A DNA stretch of 64,000 nucleotides. Origin: Bacteroidales bacterium (GTDB lineage Bacteria; Bacteroidota; Bacteroidia; Bacteroidales; UBA932). How positions within the stretch are numbered: position 1 is the stretch's first letter; every line of letters begins with the position of its first letter. Below, in pieces: positions 44,874 to 52,788 of this stretch. Under the pieces are notes generated by a model, which did not search any database, was not told the origin of the DNA, and saw only the letters and a program-made list of their open reading frames with translations. The position numbers were made by a program, and so were the translations under genes. The DNA is taken from the NCBI GenBank assembly GCA_017443465.1, contig JAFRXO010000071.1, positions 1 to 64,000 on the forward strand. Reading direction: 5' to 3'.

Positions 44874-44917
44874 GTGACTAAATATGGTTATTGTTATTAA
44901 CTGTCGCTAAATCGTGG

Positions 44918-44948
44918 CAAAATTACCAATTATCTTAAGATAATACAA
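44918..44948 (-). promoter_or_regulatory. Promoter for the small ORF and fimbrillin-like lipoprotein
   Basis: On the minus strand a TTG at 44946-44948 lies 20 nt from TAATTTTG at 44918-44925. The predicted transcript start is near 44911, 38 nt before the small ORF. Confidence 0.75.
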
Positions 44949-44960
44949 CGAAAAACCGAA

Positions 44961-45905
44961 TTATTTTTTACCGTTCAGCTGGTCCAGCCTGGTCTGGGAA
45001 GCCAGTTTCTCGGATTCTGATTCTGTAACCTTTATCAGCTGCGCCAGATATTTCTTCTCCATCTTGACATTGTTCTCATTCCTGGCCATCAGGACGCAGT
45101 TCTTGATAGCAGTGTAATCGTTCGGATCCTGCTTCAGGACCTTCGTGTAATACTTCAGGGCGGTCTTCGGATCCTGGGCTGAGACCAGATAGTAGGAACC
45201 CATGTTCGACAGGAAGAGGTGCTCATCAGGCCTGTACTGAAGCATAAGTTCGGAAATGGATTTGAACGCATCGAAGCACTTCTGTCCGCCGCGCTGGAAC
45301 AGGGCTACGCAATACTCCTGAACGCCGGCACAGAAAAACTCGTCATCTACTTTCTCGACGCCTTTATACGCCCAGGTCGGCTTCTCGGTGTAATTGTACG
45401 TTATCAGGGACTTAAGGTCCTGGCACGCCATGTCCGGGCTGTCTTTCTCATATGCCAGCTCAGAAGAAATCTTGGAAAAGCGCATATCGAGCCGGTCCGG
45501 GTTCAGGGCAATCGCCCTGTCTATCGACTTCGTCGCATTTCCGAAGAGTTCATCATCAAAGAAAGTCTCCTGGTAGAACCACACATCCTTCCCGAGGGAA
45601 TCCTTCAGGGACAGGATGGGTTTCATCCCGAGATAGCGGGAGACATCCTTGCGGACGACTTCCTGTTTCTGAGACTTGGCCAGGTAATAACGGAAACTCG
45701 CGACCAGCATGTCCGTGTCATCGGGATAAGCAGCCTTCCAGTTGTCCAGAAGCGTCTCGATTCCGACCCCCGTCTCCCCCAGGTTCTTTACGAGGAGATT
45801 GTAACGGTCAGCATATTCTTCCTTAGTCGATTGGGCGAAAGACGCGACTGAGCACAGCAAAAGGGCACAGCACGCGAAAAAACTATAGATTCTGTTCATA
45901 TTCAT
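44961..45905 (-). CDS. Secreted TPR-repeat protein
   Basis: The 314-residue protein has a signal peptide (IYSFFACCALLLCSVASFAQ). Helical repeats of TPR type follow, clearest near the C terminus (HLFLSNMGSYYLVSAQDPKTALKYY and DPNDYTAIKNCVLMARNENN). It is probably periplasmic and has no catalytic motif. The start ATG at 45905 overlaps the rsmF stop as ATGA, implying coupling; an ATG two codons on is the alternative. It is the third gene of a START-like/rsmF/TPR operon. The function is unknown. Confidence 0.82.
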   Translation of the reverse strand: MNMNRIYSFFACCALLLCSVASFAQSTKEEYADRYNLLVKNLGETGVGIETLLDNWKAAYPDDTDMLVASFRYYLAKSQKQEVVRKDVSRYLGMKPILSLKDSLGKDVWFYQETFFDDELFGNATKSIDRAIALNPDRLDMRFSKISSELAYEKDSPDMACQDLKSLITYNYTEKPTWAYKGVEKVDDEFFCAGVQEYCVALFQRGGQKCFDAFKSISELMLQYRPDEHLFLSNMGSYYLVSAQDPKTALKYYTKVLKQDPNDYTAIKNCVLMARNENNVKMEKKYLAQLIKVTESESEKLASQTRLDQLNGKK

Positions 45906-47272
45906 ATGTTTACATCCATAAGGACCCTCTTGTGCAACGGACGGAGGTTGTTGCACCTGCTTCCAAGGTTCTTCACGACTCCGTAGCGCAGACCCGAAAA
46001 GGAGAGGGTTATCAACCCGCGGGGGGCGTCCGGAAGCCGGAAAGAATCGCGGTGCAGATATGCAAGAGCAGTGCCACGATCAGTCTCCACGCATGGAAAA
46101 ACACCATCGCGGAGCATATGGTTCAGGATGAGGTCTTCCGAAGGCACAAGCGCTCCTCCTTTCAGGGAGCCCAGAGCGACTCCCGTCTGGATTGGATGCA
46201 GCGCCTCGAGAGCCGCAGCCTCCGCCGCGATGCTGTCAGGAACCGCGACTAGCAAATCCGCACCCCGGCGCATCACGGTCGCAGGACGGTCCAGCATATC
46301 TGCATATGCCCCGGCCGCGTCCCTCGATCTCTTAGGAGGCTTGACGGCATATGCATTCTGTGATGAGCCGGTCTTGAGCATGGCGCAGCACCATTGCCCC
46401 TCCCCGGGAACGAAGCCCGGAGCCAGCAGGAAACCGCATCCAGTCGGTATTATGCCCTCGAAACCGGCTTTGAGTTCTATCCGGGATGCGCCGAGGTTCT
46501 CCATGAACCACTCGGCGTTGCCGTCATCTTCGCTGCGGTTGAAAGTACACGTAGAGTATATGAATGCCCCCCCGCCCCTGAGAGCAGGCCACACATCCGA
46601 CACTATGCGTCTCTGGCGGGAACAGCACAGGTCCACAGTAGCGGGAGACCAGTCCCTCACCGCCTTGGCATCCTTCCGGAACATGCCCTCACCTGAGCAT
46701 GGCACGTCGGCAATTACCGCATCGAAGAAACCGGGAAGGGAAGCAAAGGCCCCGGGATCCACGCTCGTCACCACCACATTCGGATCCCCCCATATGGCTA
46801 CATTGTCGGCTAATACTCCGGCCCGCTGGGAAACGACTTCGTTGGCGACCAGGAGGAAACGGTCCCCGCAGGCTTCTCGGAGTGAGGCGGCCAGATCCGT
46901 AGTCTTTCCGCCCGGTGCAGCACATAGGTCCAGCACCCTCAAGGGCCTGTCTCCGGCATCCGCCAGAAGGGCGGGCAAGACCTGCCTGAATGCCCATCCG
47001 GGGAACATTGCAGAGGAATCCTGAACGTAATATGCACCGGCATGCATCAGGGGGTCAAGTGTAAAGACGGGCCTTTCCGGAAGAAGCCTTCCGTACTTGC
47101 TCCAAGGCACAGCAGTGGAATCCGGGAACGGATCCGACGAAGGGACCTTCAGCGGATTCAGGCGCGCCGAAACCGAGGCAGGCGAACCAAGCGCATCCAC
47201 CAACGTCGCGGCGCCGTCGGCGCCGATGACGTCAACTAGCATATCCCTGAAGCCGGAGGGAAGAGAGGTCAT
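45902..47272 (-). CDS. rsmF: rRNA (cytosine-C5) methyltransferase, RsmF/NOL1-NOP2-Sun type
   Basis: The 456-residue protein has a full SAM-dependent m5C methyltransferase core. GAYYVQDSSAMFPGWA and VLDLCAAPGGKTTDLA form the SAM-binding part. The two catalytic cysteines are in DVPCSGEGMFRKD (motif IV) and YSTCTFNRSEDD (motif VI). The C-terminal part with LRDGVFPCVETDRGTALAYL matches the RsmF group, which methylates 16S rRNA in E. coli. The start ATG is within CATATG and overlaps the START-like gene. Confidence 0.92.
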   Translation of the reverse strand: MTSLPSGFRDMLVDVIGADGAATLVDALGSPASVSARLNPLKVPSSDPFPDSTAVPWSKYGRLLPERPVFTLDPLMHAGAYYVQDSSAMFPGWAFRQVLPALLADAGDRPLRVLDLCAAPGGKTTDLAASLREACGDRFLLVANEVVSQRAGVLADNVAIWGDPNVVVTSVDPGAFASLPGFFDAVIADVPCSGEGMFRKDAKAVRDWSPATVDLCCSRQRRIVSDVWPALRGGGAFIYSTCTFNRSEDDGNAEWFMENLGASRIELKAGFEGIIPTGCGFLLAPGFVPGEGQWCCAMLKTGSSQNAYAVKPPKRSRDAAGAYADMLDRPATVMRRGADLLVAVPDSIAAEAAALEALHPIQTGVALGSLKGGALVPSEDLILNHMLRDGVFPCVETDRGTALAYLHRDSFRLPDAPRGLITLSFSGLRYGVVKNLGSRCNNLRPLHKRVLMDVNI

Positions 47273-47736
47273 ATGTTGTACTTTTTCCTGATTTCGTCAA
47301 GATCCTTAGGATCAAATCCTTCCGGCATACGGCCTTCTGAAGCGGCAGCAAGGGTGTCCACCAGTTTGTCCATGGCGTCCTTCAGCTTGGACCCCAGGAG
47401 CATCTTCATCATCACGCTCAGCTCAGCAGAGACATCGATGTGGAAGTCTGTCTTGTAAGTCTCTCCCTGGACGAGGTCGAAATAAAGGGCGGCGCTGAAC
47501 TTGAAAGGAGCGCCGCTGTCCCCGTAGAGTATCTTGGAATATGGTGTCCTCTCCAGGACTTTGATCCCTATGGTGAAGCCCTGGATCCGGGCGGATATGG
47601 AATCATAATCCGCAGTCACATCCTCCTTCTTGTCTTCAGGAAGGAACTGGATGAGATTGCGCAAGTCAGTGAACACCATGTAGAGCTCCGCCGGAGCCTT
47701 GGACACGACAGCGTGTTTTGAATGTATTTCAGTCAT
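47269..47736 (-). CDS. SRPBCC (START-like) domain protein
   Basis: The 155-residue protein has the START/polyketide-cyclase-like pattern. It begins with a beta strand and helix (KHAVVSKAPAELYMVFTDLRNLIQFLP), continues with strands (SISARIQGFTIGIKVLER, ALYFDLVQGETYKTDFHIDV) and ends with a long C-terminal helix (LGSKLKDAMDKLVDTLAAA). The fold binds lipids or other hydrophobic ligands. The ligand is unknown. It is first in the operon with rsmF, overlapping it by 4 bp, and divergent from the NUDIX gene. Confidence 0.82.
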   Translation of the reverse strand: MTEIHSKHAVVSKAPAELYMVFTDLRNLIQFLPEDKKEDVTADYDSISARIQGFTIGIKVLERTPYSKILYGDSGAPFKFSAALYFDLVQGETYKTDFHIDVSAELSVMMKMLLGSKLKDAMDKLVDTLAAASEGRMPEGFDPKDLDEIRKKYNI

Positions 47737-47764
47737 TGCCGGATGAATTCTTGGATAATAATGC

Positions 47765-47780
47765 TAACTTTGCAAAGATA
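47765..47780. promoter_or_regulatory. Overlapping face-to-face promoters (TAACTTTG / TATCTTTG)
   Basis: TAACTTTG (plus, 47765-47772) abuts the reverse complement of TATCTTTG (minus, 47773-47780), giving TAACTTTGCAAAGATA. The plus box serves the NUDIX gene at 47790 and the minus box the START-like operon at 47736. Each predicted start falls in or near the other box, so simultaneous use seems unlikely. Confidence 0.6.
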
Positions 47781-47789
47781 GCAATTTTC

Positions 47790-48401
47790 ATGCACAGGAT
47801 TTATTTCGAACAGAGGGCGATCATCATCTGCCAGTCGGACGACCAGGCACTTTCCGACCCCAACGCGATCCAGTTCCACGTCGGCGAGAAAGTGGACCTG
47901 CATTCCCTCATAGGGATGTTCGAACTGTCAGACACCCTTCGCAGGATCTACATCCCGTCCGAAGACAGCGAGAAGACATATGAACGGCTCTGCGCCGAGT
48001 TCAAGGAGGTGAATGCCGCCGGCGGGCTGGTCCGCAACAGGCGCGGTGACTACCTCCTCATACGCCGCTACGGGTGCTGGGACCTGCCCAAAGGGCACCA
48101 GGAAAAAGGAGAGGACATCCGTCTGACCGCGATAAGGGAGGTCCAGGAGGAGACAGGGGTCAAAGCCCTCGAGCTGGAAAACCGCATATGCGTGACAGAC
48201 CATTGCTACTGGAGGGACAATGTGTGGCACCTCAAGCACACCTGGTGGTACAACATGCTCTACACCAACCCTGTCGACCTCACGCCGCAGAGGGAAGAAG
48301 ACATCAGCAAAGCCGCATGGGTCGCCAAAGGGAGCCTTCCTCCATACCTGAAAAACACCTATCCTTCCATCCAGGAAGTATTCCGTGAAGCAAAAGTGTA
48401 A
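47790..48401 (+). CDS. NUDIX hydrolase
   Basis: The 203-residue protein has an N-terminal part (RIYFEQRAIIICQSDDQALS) followed by a NUDIX domain from about 95 (AAGGLVRNRRGDYLLIRRYG). Its box GHQEKGEDIRLTAIREVQEE, completed by TGV, is intact. WYNMLYTNPVDLTPQREEDI follows. Substrates of this group in Bacteroidota are not established. The start MHRIYFEQR is chosen because transcription starts near 47779, which excludes a longer frame from 47718. Confidence 0.88.
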   Translation: MHRIYFEQRAIIICQSDDQALSDPNAIQFHVGEKVDLHSLIGMFELSDTLRRIYIPSEDSEKTYERLCAEFKEVNAAGGLVRNRRGDYLLIRRYGCWDLPKGHQEKGEDIRLTAIREVQEETGVKALELENRICVTDHCYWRDNVWHLKHTWWYNMLYTNPVDLTPQREEDISKAAWVAKGSLPPYLKNTYPSIQEVFREAKV

Positions 48402-48470
48402 AAAACCTGTCCGAAGTGAAACTTTTTCAATGGTTTCACCGTATTATAATTCCTACAGGTTTTTTTGTTA
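48401..48470 (+). promoter_or_regulatory. Nested hairpin with T-run directly before queA
   Basis: AAAAACCTGT (48401-48410) pairs with ACAGGTTTTT (48455-48464), and an inner GTGAAAC (48416-48422) pairs with GTTTCAC (48433-48439). A run of T follows, ending about 8 nt before the queA ATG. It could terminate the NUDIX transcript or act as an attenuator in the queA leader. Confidence 0.55.
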
Positions 48471-48473
48471 CAC

Positions 48474-49523
48474 ATGAAACTATCTCAATTCCAATTCGAC
48501 CTGCCCAAGGAACGCCTGGCTCAGGAGCCCACACGTTGGAGGGATGAATGCAAGATGATGGTAGTCCACAAGGACACCGGCGACATCGAACACAAACTTT
48601 TCAAAGACATTATCAATTATTTCGGCAAGGGAGATACCTTCGTCCTCAACGACACCAAGGTCTTCCCCGCAAGGCTTTTCGGAAAGAAAGAGAAGACCGG
48701 AGCCGACATAATGGTCTTCCTTCTGAGGGAGCTCAACCAGGAGCAGAGGCTCTGGGATGTAATCGTAGAACCCGCCCGCAAGATCCGCATCGGGAACAAG
48801 CTGTATTTCGGCGAAGACGAGAGTCTCGTGGCCGAAGTGATTGACAACACCACTTCCCGCGGACGCACCCTCAGGTTCCTGTACGACGGCCCGTACGAGG
48901 AGTTCAAGCAGACCCTCTTCTCTCTCGGAGAAACGCCTGTCCCCGAATGGGTTAAGCCTTCTGTCAATGAGGAGGATGCGGTAAACTACCAGACTATCTT
49001 CGCTTCCAGCGAAGGAGCGGTTGCGGCCCCTGCAGCAGGCCTGCATTTCAGCCGCGAGCTCTTCAACAGGATGATCCTCAAGGACATCGACAAAGTATTC
49101 ATCACGGAACATATGGGCATCGGCCTCTTCCGCGGAGTTGACGTGGAGGACCTGTCGAAGCACCGCATGGATTCCGAGAGGCTTATCATCTCACCGGAGA
49201 CCGCGAAGAAAGTCAATGCCACCAAGGCTAACGGGCATAAGGTCCTCGCCGTCGGAGTTACCGTCGCGCGCGGACTTGAGACATATGTAACCACAAACCG
49301 GGAGATCAACGCATATGACGGATGGACCAACAAGTTCATCTTCCCGCCATATGATTTCATGATCGCCGACGCGCTGGTGTCCAATTTCCACCTGCCGCAG
49401 TCCACAATGCTGATGTGCGTCACCGCATTCGGCGGTTTCAAGAACGTGATGAACGCCTATTCCGTCGCACTGGAGCAGGACTACAGGTTCGGTCCCTACG
49501 GCGACGCGATGCTGATTATCTGA
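48474..49523 (+). CDS. queA: S-adenosylmethionine:tRNA ribosyltransferase-isomerase
   Basis: QueA transfers ribose from SAM to preQ1-modified tRNA to form epoxyqueuosine. The 349-residue sequence has the family start (LSQFQFDLPKERLAQEP). TFVLNDTKVFPARLFGKK, NYQTIFASSEGAVAAPAAGL, FITEHMGIGLFRGV and DALVSNFHLPQSTMLMCVTA also match. The ATG before KLSQF is used; one three codons earlier is possible. It lies 72 bp after the NUDIX gene, with a nested hairpin between. Confidence 0.96.
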   Translation: MKLSQFQFDLPKERLAQEPTRWRDECKMMVVHKDTGDIEHKLFKDIINYFGKGDTFVLNDTKVFPARLFGKKEKTGADIMVFLLRELNQEQRLWDVIVEPARKIRIGNKLYFGEDESLVAEVIDNTTSRGRTLRFLYDGPYEEFKQTLFSLGETPVPEWVKPSVNEEDAVNYQTIFASSEGAVAAPAAGLHFSRELFNRMILKDIDKVFITEHMGIGLFRGVDVEDLSKHRMDSERLIISPETAKKVNATKANGHKVLAVGVTVARGLETYVTTNREINAYDGWTNKFIFPPYDFMIADALVSNFHLPQSTMLMCVTAFGGFKNVMNAYSVALEQDYRFGPYGDAMLII

Positions 49524-49562
49524 CGCACGGAGCAAAGGAAGATACATCTTTCATAAGAAAGG

Positions 49563-49570
49563 TAAATTTG
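49563..49570 (+). promoter_or_regulatory. Possible -7 box upstream of dprA
   Basis: TAAATTTG fits TAnnTTTG without a clear -33. A transcript from here would begin at about the base of the hairpin at 49576. Confidence 0.35.
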
Positions 49571-49575
49571 TGGTG

Positions 49576-49615
49576 AAGGCCCTGTTCCCATCATTCCGGG
49601 GACAGGGCCTTTTCC
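49576..49615 (+). terminator. Terminator between queA and dprA
   Basis: AAGGCCCTGTTCC (49576-49588) pairs with GGGGACAGGGCCTT (49598-49611, one G.T pair) and TTTCC follows. It lies 52 bp after queA. Confidence 0.75.
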
Positions 49616-49652
49616 ATATTTTAGCATATGCGAAATAATAATCTGGAAAGAT

Positions 49653-50819
49653 ATGACCGGACTCGACGAACGCATATGCGTATGCGCACTTAACACCATT
49701 TTCGGCTTCAAGCCGCAGATCCCGTTGTCCCTTATGCGGACCCTCGGCAGCGCCTCGGCGGTCTTCGGACTCGACAGGGAGGCCCTCAGGGATATTTTCG
49801 GCCCATATAATACCGATGCTGACATGATCAGGCCCTCAGCCCTGGACAAGGCGGCTGATGAACTGGAAAAGATCCGACGGTACGGGGCCCGGTTCATCAC
49901 CATTGACGACCCGTCCTACCCCCAGGCACTAAAATCCTGCCCTGACCCGCCGGTAGGCCTGTATTTCAAAGGGACCGACCCGCCGGAAAAGGTGTTCGGA
50001 GAAGGGCCATTCATCTCAATTGTCGGGACGAGGGACCAGACCCCATATGGGAAAGAAATGTGTATCAGGACGGTACAGGCCCTGTCTAAGTCTTCTTCTC
50101 CTCCCGCCATCGTAAGCGGTCTGGCGCTCGGAGTGGACGTGACGGCACACTCGGCCGCACTGTCCTGCGGCCTTCCCACGATCGCAGTGATCCCGACCGG
50201 AATCGACATGGTTTACCCGTCACAGCACACCTACATAGCCGACAGGATAGTCTCAGCACCCGGAAGTGCCCTTATCACCGACTACCCTACTGACACTCCC
50301 CCGCTAAGGCCCCATTTCCTCAGGAGGAACAGGATAATCGCCGGCCTGAGCAGATGCACCGTCCTGATAGAATCGAAAGTCAAGGGCGGAGGGATGATGA
50401 CCGCGAGGCTCGCCTGGTCATATGACCGGGACGTTTTCGCTCTCCCCGGAAGGATCGATGACGTGCATTCGCAAGGCTGCAACGTGCTCATCCGGCAGAA
50501 GACAGCAGAGGCGCTCGTGGAGTTCCCGGACTTCATCAAGAGTATCGGACTGGGGAAAGCCACGCTGACGGAAGCGACTGACATAGAAGCGTGTATCGAC
50601 TCCCTGCCGGAGGCTTTGAGGCCGGTTGGCAAGATCGCACATATGAAAAAGATCGCTTCATGCATACGTTCGAACCGCGGGATCTCCGTCCAGGAGATCT
50701 GTGAAAGGACCGGGATGGAATATGCCCTGGTGTCTTCCCTGACCGGTATCCTGAGGATGGCTGGAATAATCGACATGGACCTGCTCCACAGATGTTCCAT
50801 TAATCTGAAAAATACGTAA
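49653..50819 (+). CDS. dprA: DNA-processing protein DprA
   Basis: DprA loads RecA on incoming single-stranded DNA in transformation. The 388-residue protein has an N-terminal helical part. The Rossmann-like core has FISIVGTRDQTPYGKEM, AIVSGLALGVDVTAHSAAL, IAVIPTGIDMVYPSQH, HFLRRNRIIAGLSRCTVLIE and FALPGRIDDVHSQGCN. A C-terminal winged-helix-like domain follows (SCIRSNRGISVQEICERTGM). It is present in many bacteria without known competence. It ends 24 bp before tatD, whose -7 box overlaps its stop codon. Confidence 0.95.
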   Translation: MTGLDERICVCALNTIFGFKPQIPLSLMRTLGSASAVFGLDREALRDIFGPYNTDADMIRPSALDKAADELEKIRRYGARFITIDDPSYPQALKSCPDPPVGLYFKGTDPPEKVFGEGPFISIVGTRDQTPYGKEMCIRTVQALSKSSSPPAIVSGLALGVDVTAHSAALSCGLPTIAVIPTGIDMVYPSQHTYIADRIVSAPGSALITDYPTDTPPLRPHFLRRNRIIAGLSRCTVLIESKVKGGGMMTARLAWSYDRDVFALPGRIDDVHSQGCNVLIRQKTAEALVEFPDFIKSIGLGKATLTEATDIEACIDSLPEALRPVGKIAHMKKIASCIRSNRGISVQEICERTGMEYALVSSLTGILRMAGIIDMDLLHRCSINLKNT

Positions 50820-50824
50820 ATTTG
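50817..50824 (+). promoter_or_regulatory. -7 box for tatD, overlapping the dprA stop codon
   Basis: TAAATTTG starts at the TAA of dprA (50817-50819). Transcription would start near 50831, 13 nt before the tatD ATG. Confidence 0.55.
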
Positions 50825-50843
50825 CAAGACTATACGACTGCAT

Positions 50844-51611
50844 ATGGAATTCATCGATACTCACTCCCACAATTCGGATCCGGCCTTCAAAGGCGAAGAG
50901 GATGAAGTCATCCAGAGGGCAGTCGAAGCCGGAGTCTCGGTCCTCATCCAGGCAGACATAGATTCTTCAGAGAGGGAGGCGATGTTCGAACTGGTCGGAC
51001 GCCACCCCGGGGTCCTATATCCTATGCTGGGACTCTATCCCTGTTCAGTAGATTCTGGCTGGAGGGACGAGATCGACAGCATGCTGAAGTGGAAGGACCG
51101 CGGGATAGTGGCCATCGGCGAGATCGGGCTCGACTACCATGAGACAAAGGAATTCGCCGAGGAGCAGAAGGAGGCCCTTCGCACCCAATTGGAACTGGCC
51201 TCCGAACTGGACCTTCCGGTCAGCATCCACCTGAGGGACGCCACGGAGGATTTCCTCAGGATAATCGAGGATTCCAAGGTATTGCATCTGCGCGGTATCC
51301 TCCACGCATTTTCCTCCAGCCACGAGTTCTATGAGAGGGTAGCAAGGACCGGAGACTGGTACGTGGGAATCGGAGGGGTAGTCACATTCAAGAATGCTTC
51401 GATAGCGGAAGAGATAAAGCATATCCCTCTGGACAGGATAGTCCTCGAGACTGATTCTCCGTGTCTTTCCCCCACTCCGTTCCGCGGGACCAGGAACGAA
51501 AATTCACGGATCCCGATCATCGCGGCGAAGGTCGCGGCACAGAAAGAAGTAAGCATTGAAGAAGTCGCTTCCGTCACCACGGCAAGCGCCAGAAGAATAT
51601 TCGGCATATGA
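50844..51611 (+). CDS. tatD: TatD-family metal-dependent hydrolase
   Basis: This 255-residue TIM-barrel hydrolase has metal-binding DTHSH, VAIGEIGLDYH, LPVSIHLRDA, GILHAFSSS and VLETDSPCLSPTPFRG. Members act as 3'-5' DNA exonucleases or related hydrolases. The second motif residue is Ser where Cys is common (DTHCH), which does not affect the metal ligands. The ATG lies within CATATG (50841). The stop overlaps ansA as ATGA. Confidence 0.93.
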   Translation: MEFIDTHSHNSDPAFKGEEDEVIQRAVEAGVSVLIQADIDSSEREAMFELVGRHPGVLYPMLGLYPCSVDSGWRDEIDSMLKWKDRGIVAIGEIGLDYHETKEFAEEQKEALRTQLELASELDLPVSIHLRDATEDFLRIIEDSKVLHLRGILHAFSSSHEFYERVARTGDWYVGIGGVVTFKNASIAEEIKHIPLDRIVLETDSPCLSPTPFRGTRNENSRIPIIAAKVAAQKEVSIEEVASVTTASARRIFGI

Positions 51612-52660
51612 GCACATCACCCCTGCAAGGCAGGCCGTCCATCCTGCTGATCTACACCGGAGGGACAATCGGAATGAAGGTCGATCCTTCCGACCAGACG
51701 CTGAAGCCGTTCGATTTCAGCCAGATAACTGAAGAGGTCCCTGAGCTGAGGAAGTTCGCCGGAAAGACTGACAGCATCACTTTCGACCCGCTGATAGACT
51801 CCTCCGACGTAGAACCTTCATTCTGGCAGATGCTCGCCCGCACGATCCGGGATAATTACGAAGCATATGACGGCTTCGTGATTCTGCACGGCACGGACAC
51901 TATGTCCTATTCCGCTTCCGTCCTCAGTTTCATGGTCCGCGGGCTCACCAAGCCGGTGATTTTCACCGGAAGCCAGCTCCCTGTAGGAATCCCCAGGACT
52001 GACGGGAAGGAGAACCTGGTCTCGGCGGTAGAAATCGCTGCCGCCAAAGATCCTTCCGGGCATGCCCTGGTTCCTGAAGTCTGCATCTATTTCAACGAGA
52101 AGCTGATGAGGGGGAACCGCACGACGAAGGTAAATTCCGAAGGCTTCTCCGCATTCCGGTCCCCGAATTACCCGCCCCTTGCCGAAGCCGGGATCAACAT
52201 CAGGTACAGCAACTCCCTGGTACGTTACCCCCTCTCATGGGAAGAGACCCCTTCATGGGACACGGAATTAGACACAAGGGTGTCAATCCTCAAAGTCCAT
52301 CCCGGAATCACGCCGCAGACCGTCCGGGACATCCTGCTGGGTTCGGACACAAGGGCGGTCATCATGGAAACTTTCGGTTCCGGGAACGCCCCCTCAAGAG
52401 GGTGGTTCATCGACCTGGTAAGGGAAGCGGCCGCCGAAGGCAAGATCCTCGTAAATGTGAGCCAGTGCATATGGGGAAGCGTGGATATGGGCCTGTACGC
52501 TACTGGAAGGGCGCTTCGCGAAGCCGGGGTGCTGTCAGGTTTCGACTCGACTACAGAGAGCGCACTGGGGAAACTCTTCCACCTGATGGGCATGAGCGGG
52601 GACAACGAATGGGTCAAGAAGCATATGCTCGAAAATCTGCGAGGTGAAATTGACGTATAA
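51608..52660 (+). CDS. ansA: Type I asparaginase
   Basis: The 350-residue enzyme hydrolyses asparagine to aspartate and ammonia. Both catalytic threonine regions are visible: LIYTGGTIGMKVD near the N terminus and VILHGTDTMSYSAS. IFTGSQLPVGIPRTDGKENL and the C-terminal IMETFGSGNAPS segment also match. No signal peptide, so cytoplasmic type I. Its start overlaps the tatD stop by 4 bp, and the ATG is part of CATATG (51605). Confidence 0.94.
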   Translation: MSTSPLQGRPSILLIYTGGTIGMKVDPSDQTLKPFDFSQITEEVPELRKFAGKTDSITFDPLIDSSDVEPSFWQMLARTIRDNYEAYDGFVILHGTDTMSYSASVLSFMVRGLTKPVIFTGSQLPVGIPRTDGKENLVSAVEIAAAKDPSGHALVPEVCIYFNEKLMRGNRTTKVNSEGFSAFRSPNYPPLAEAGINIRYSNSLVRYPLSWEETPSWDTELDTRVSILKVHPGITPQTVRDILLGSDTRAVIMETFGSGNAPSRGWFIDLVREAAAEGKILVNVSQCIWGSVDMGLYATGRALREAGVLSGFDSTTESALGKLFHLMGMSGDNEWVKKHMLENLRGEIDV

Positions 52661-52788
52661 AACCCATTGATTTTTGAAAATATTTTTCTAAATTGCAGCG
52701 TTTTTAAGTAACCATACAGCAACTGGAGACTGAATAGAACATTTAACTTTTTAATACCTTATCAATTAAAACAACAACAAAAAAAATT

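Noticed and set aside
48401-48473. preQ1 riboswitch before queA
   Set aside because: A structured leader exists, but I could not match the compact preQ1 aptamer (H-type pseudoknot with A-rich tail) to it.
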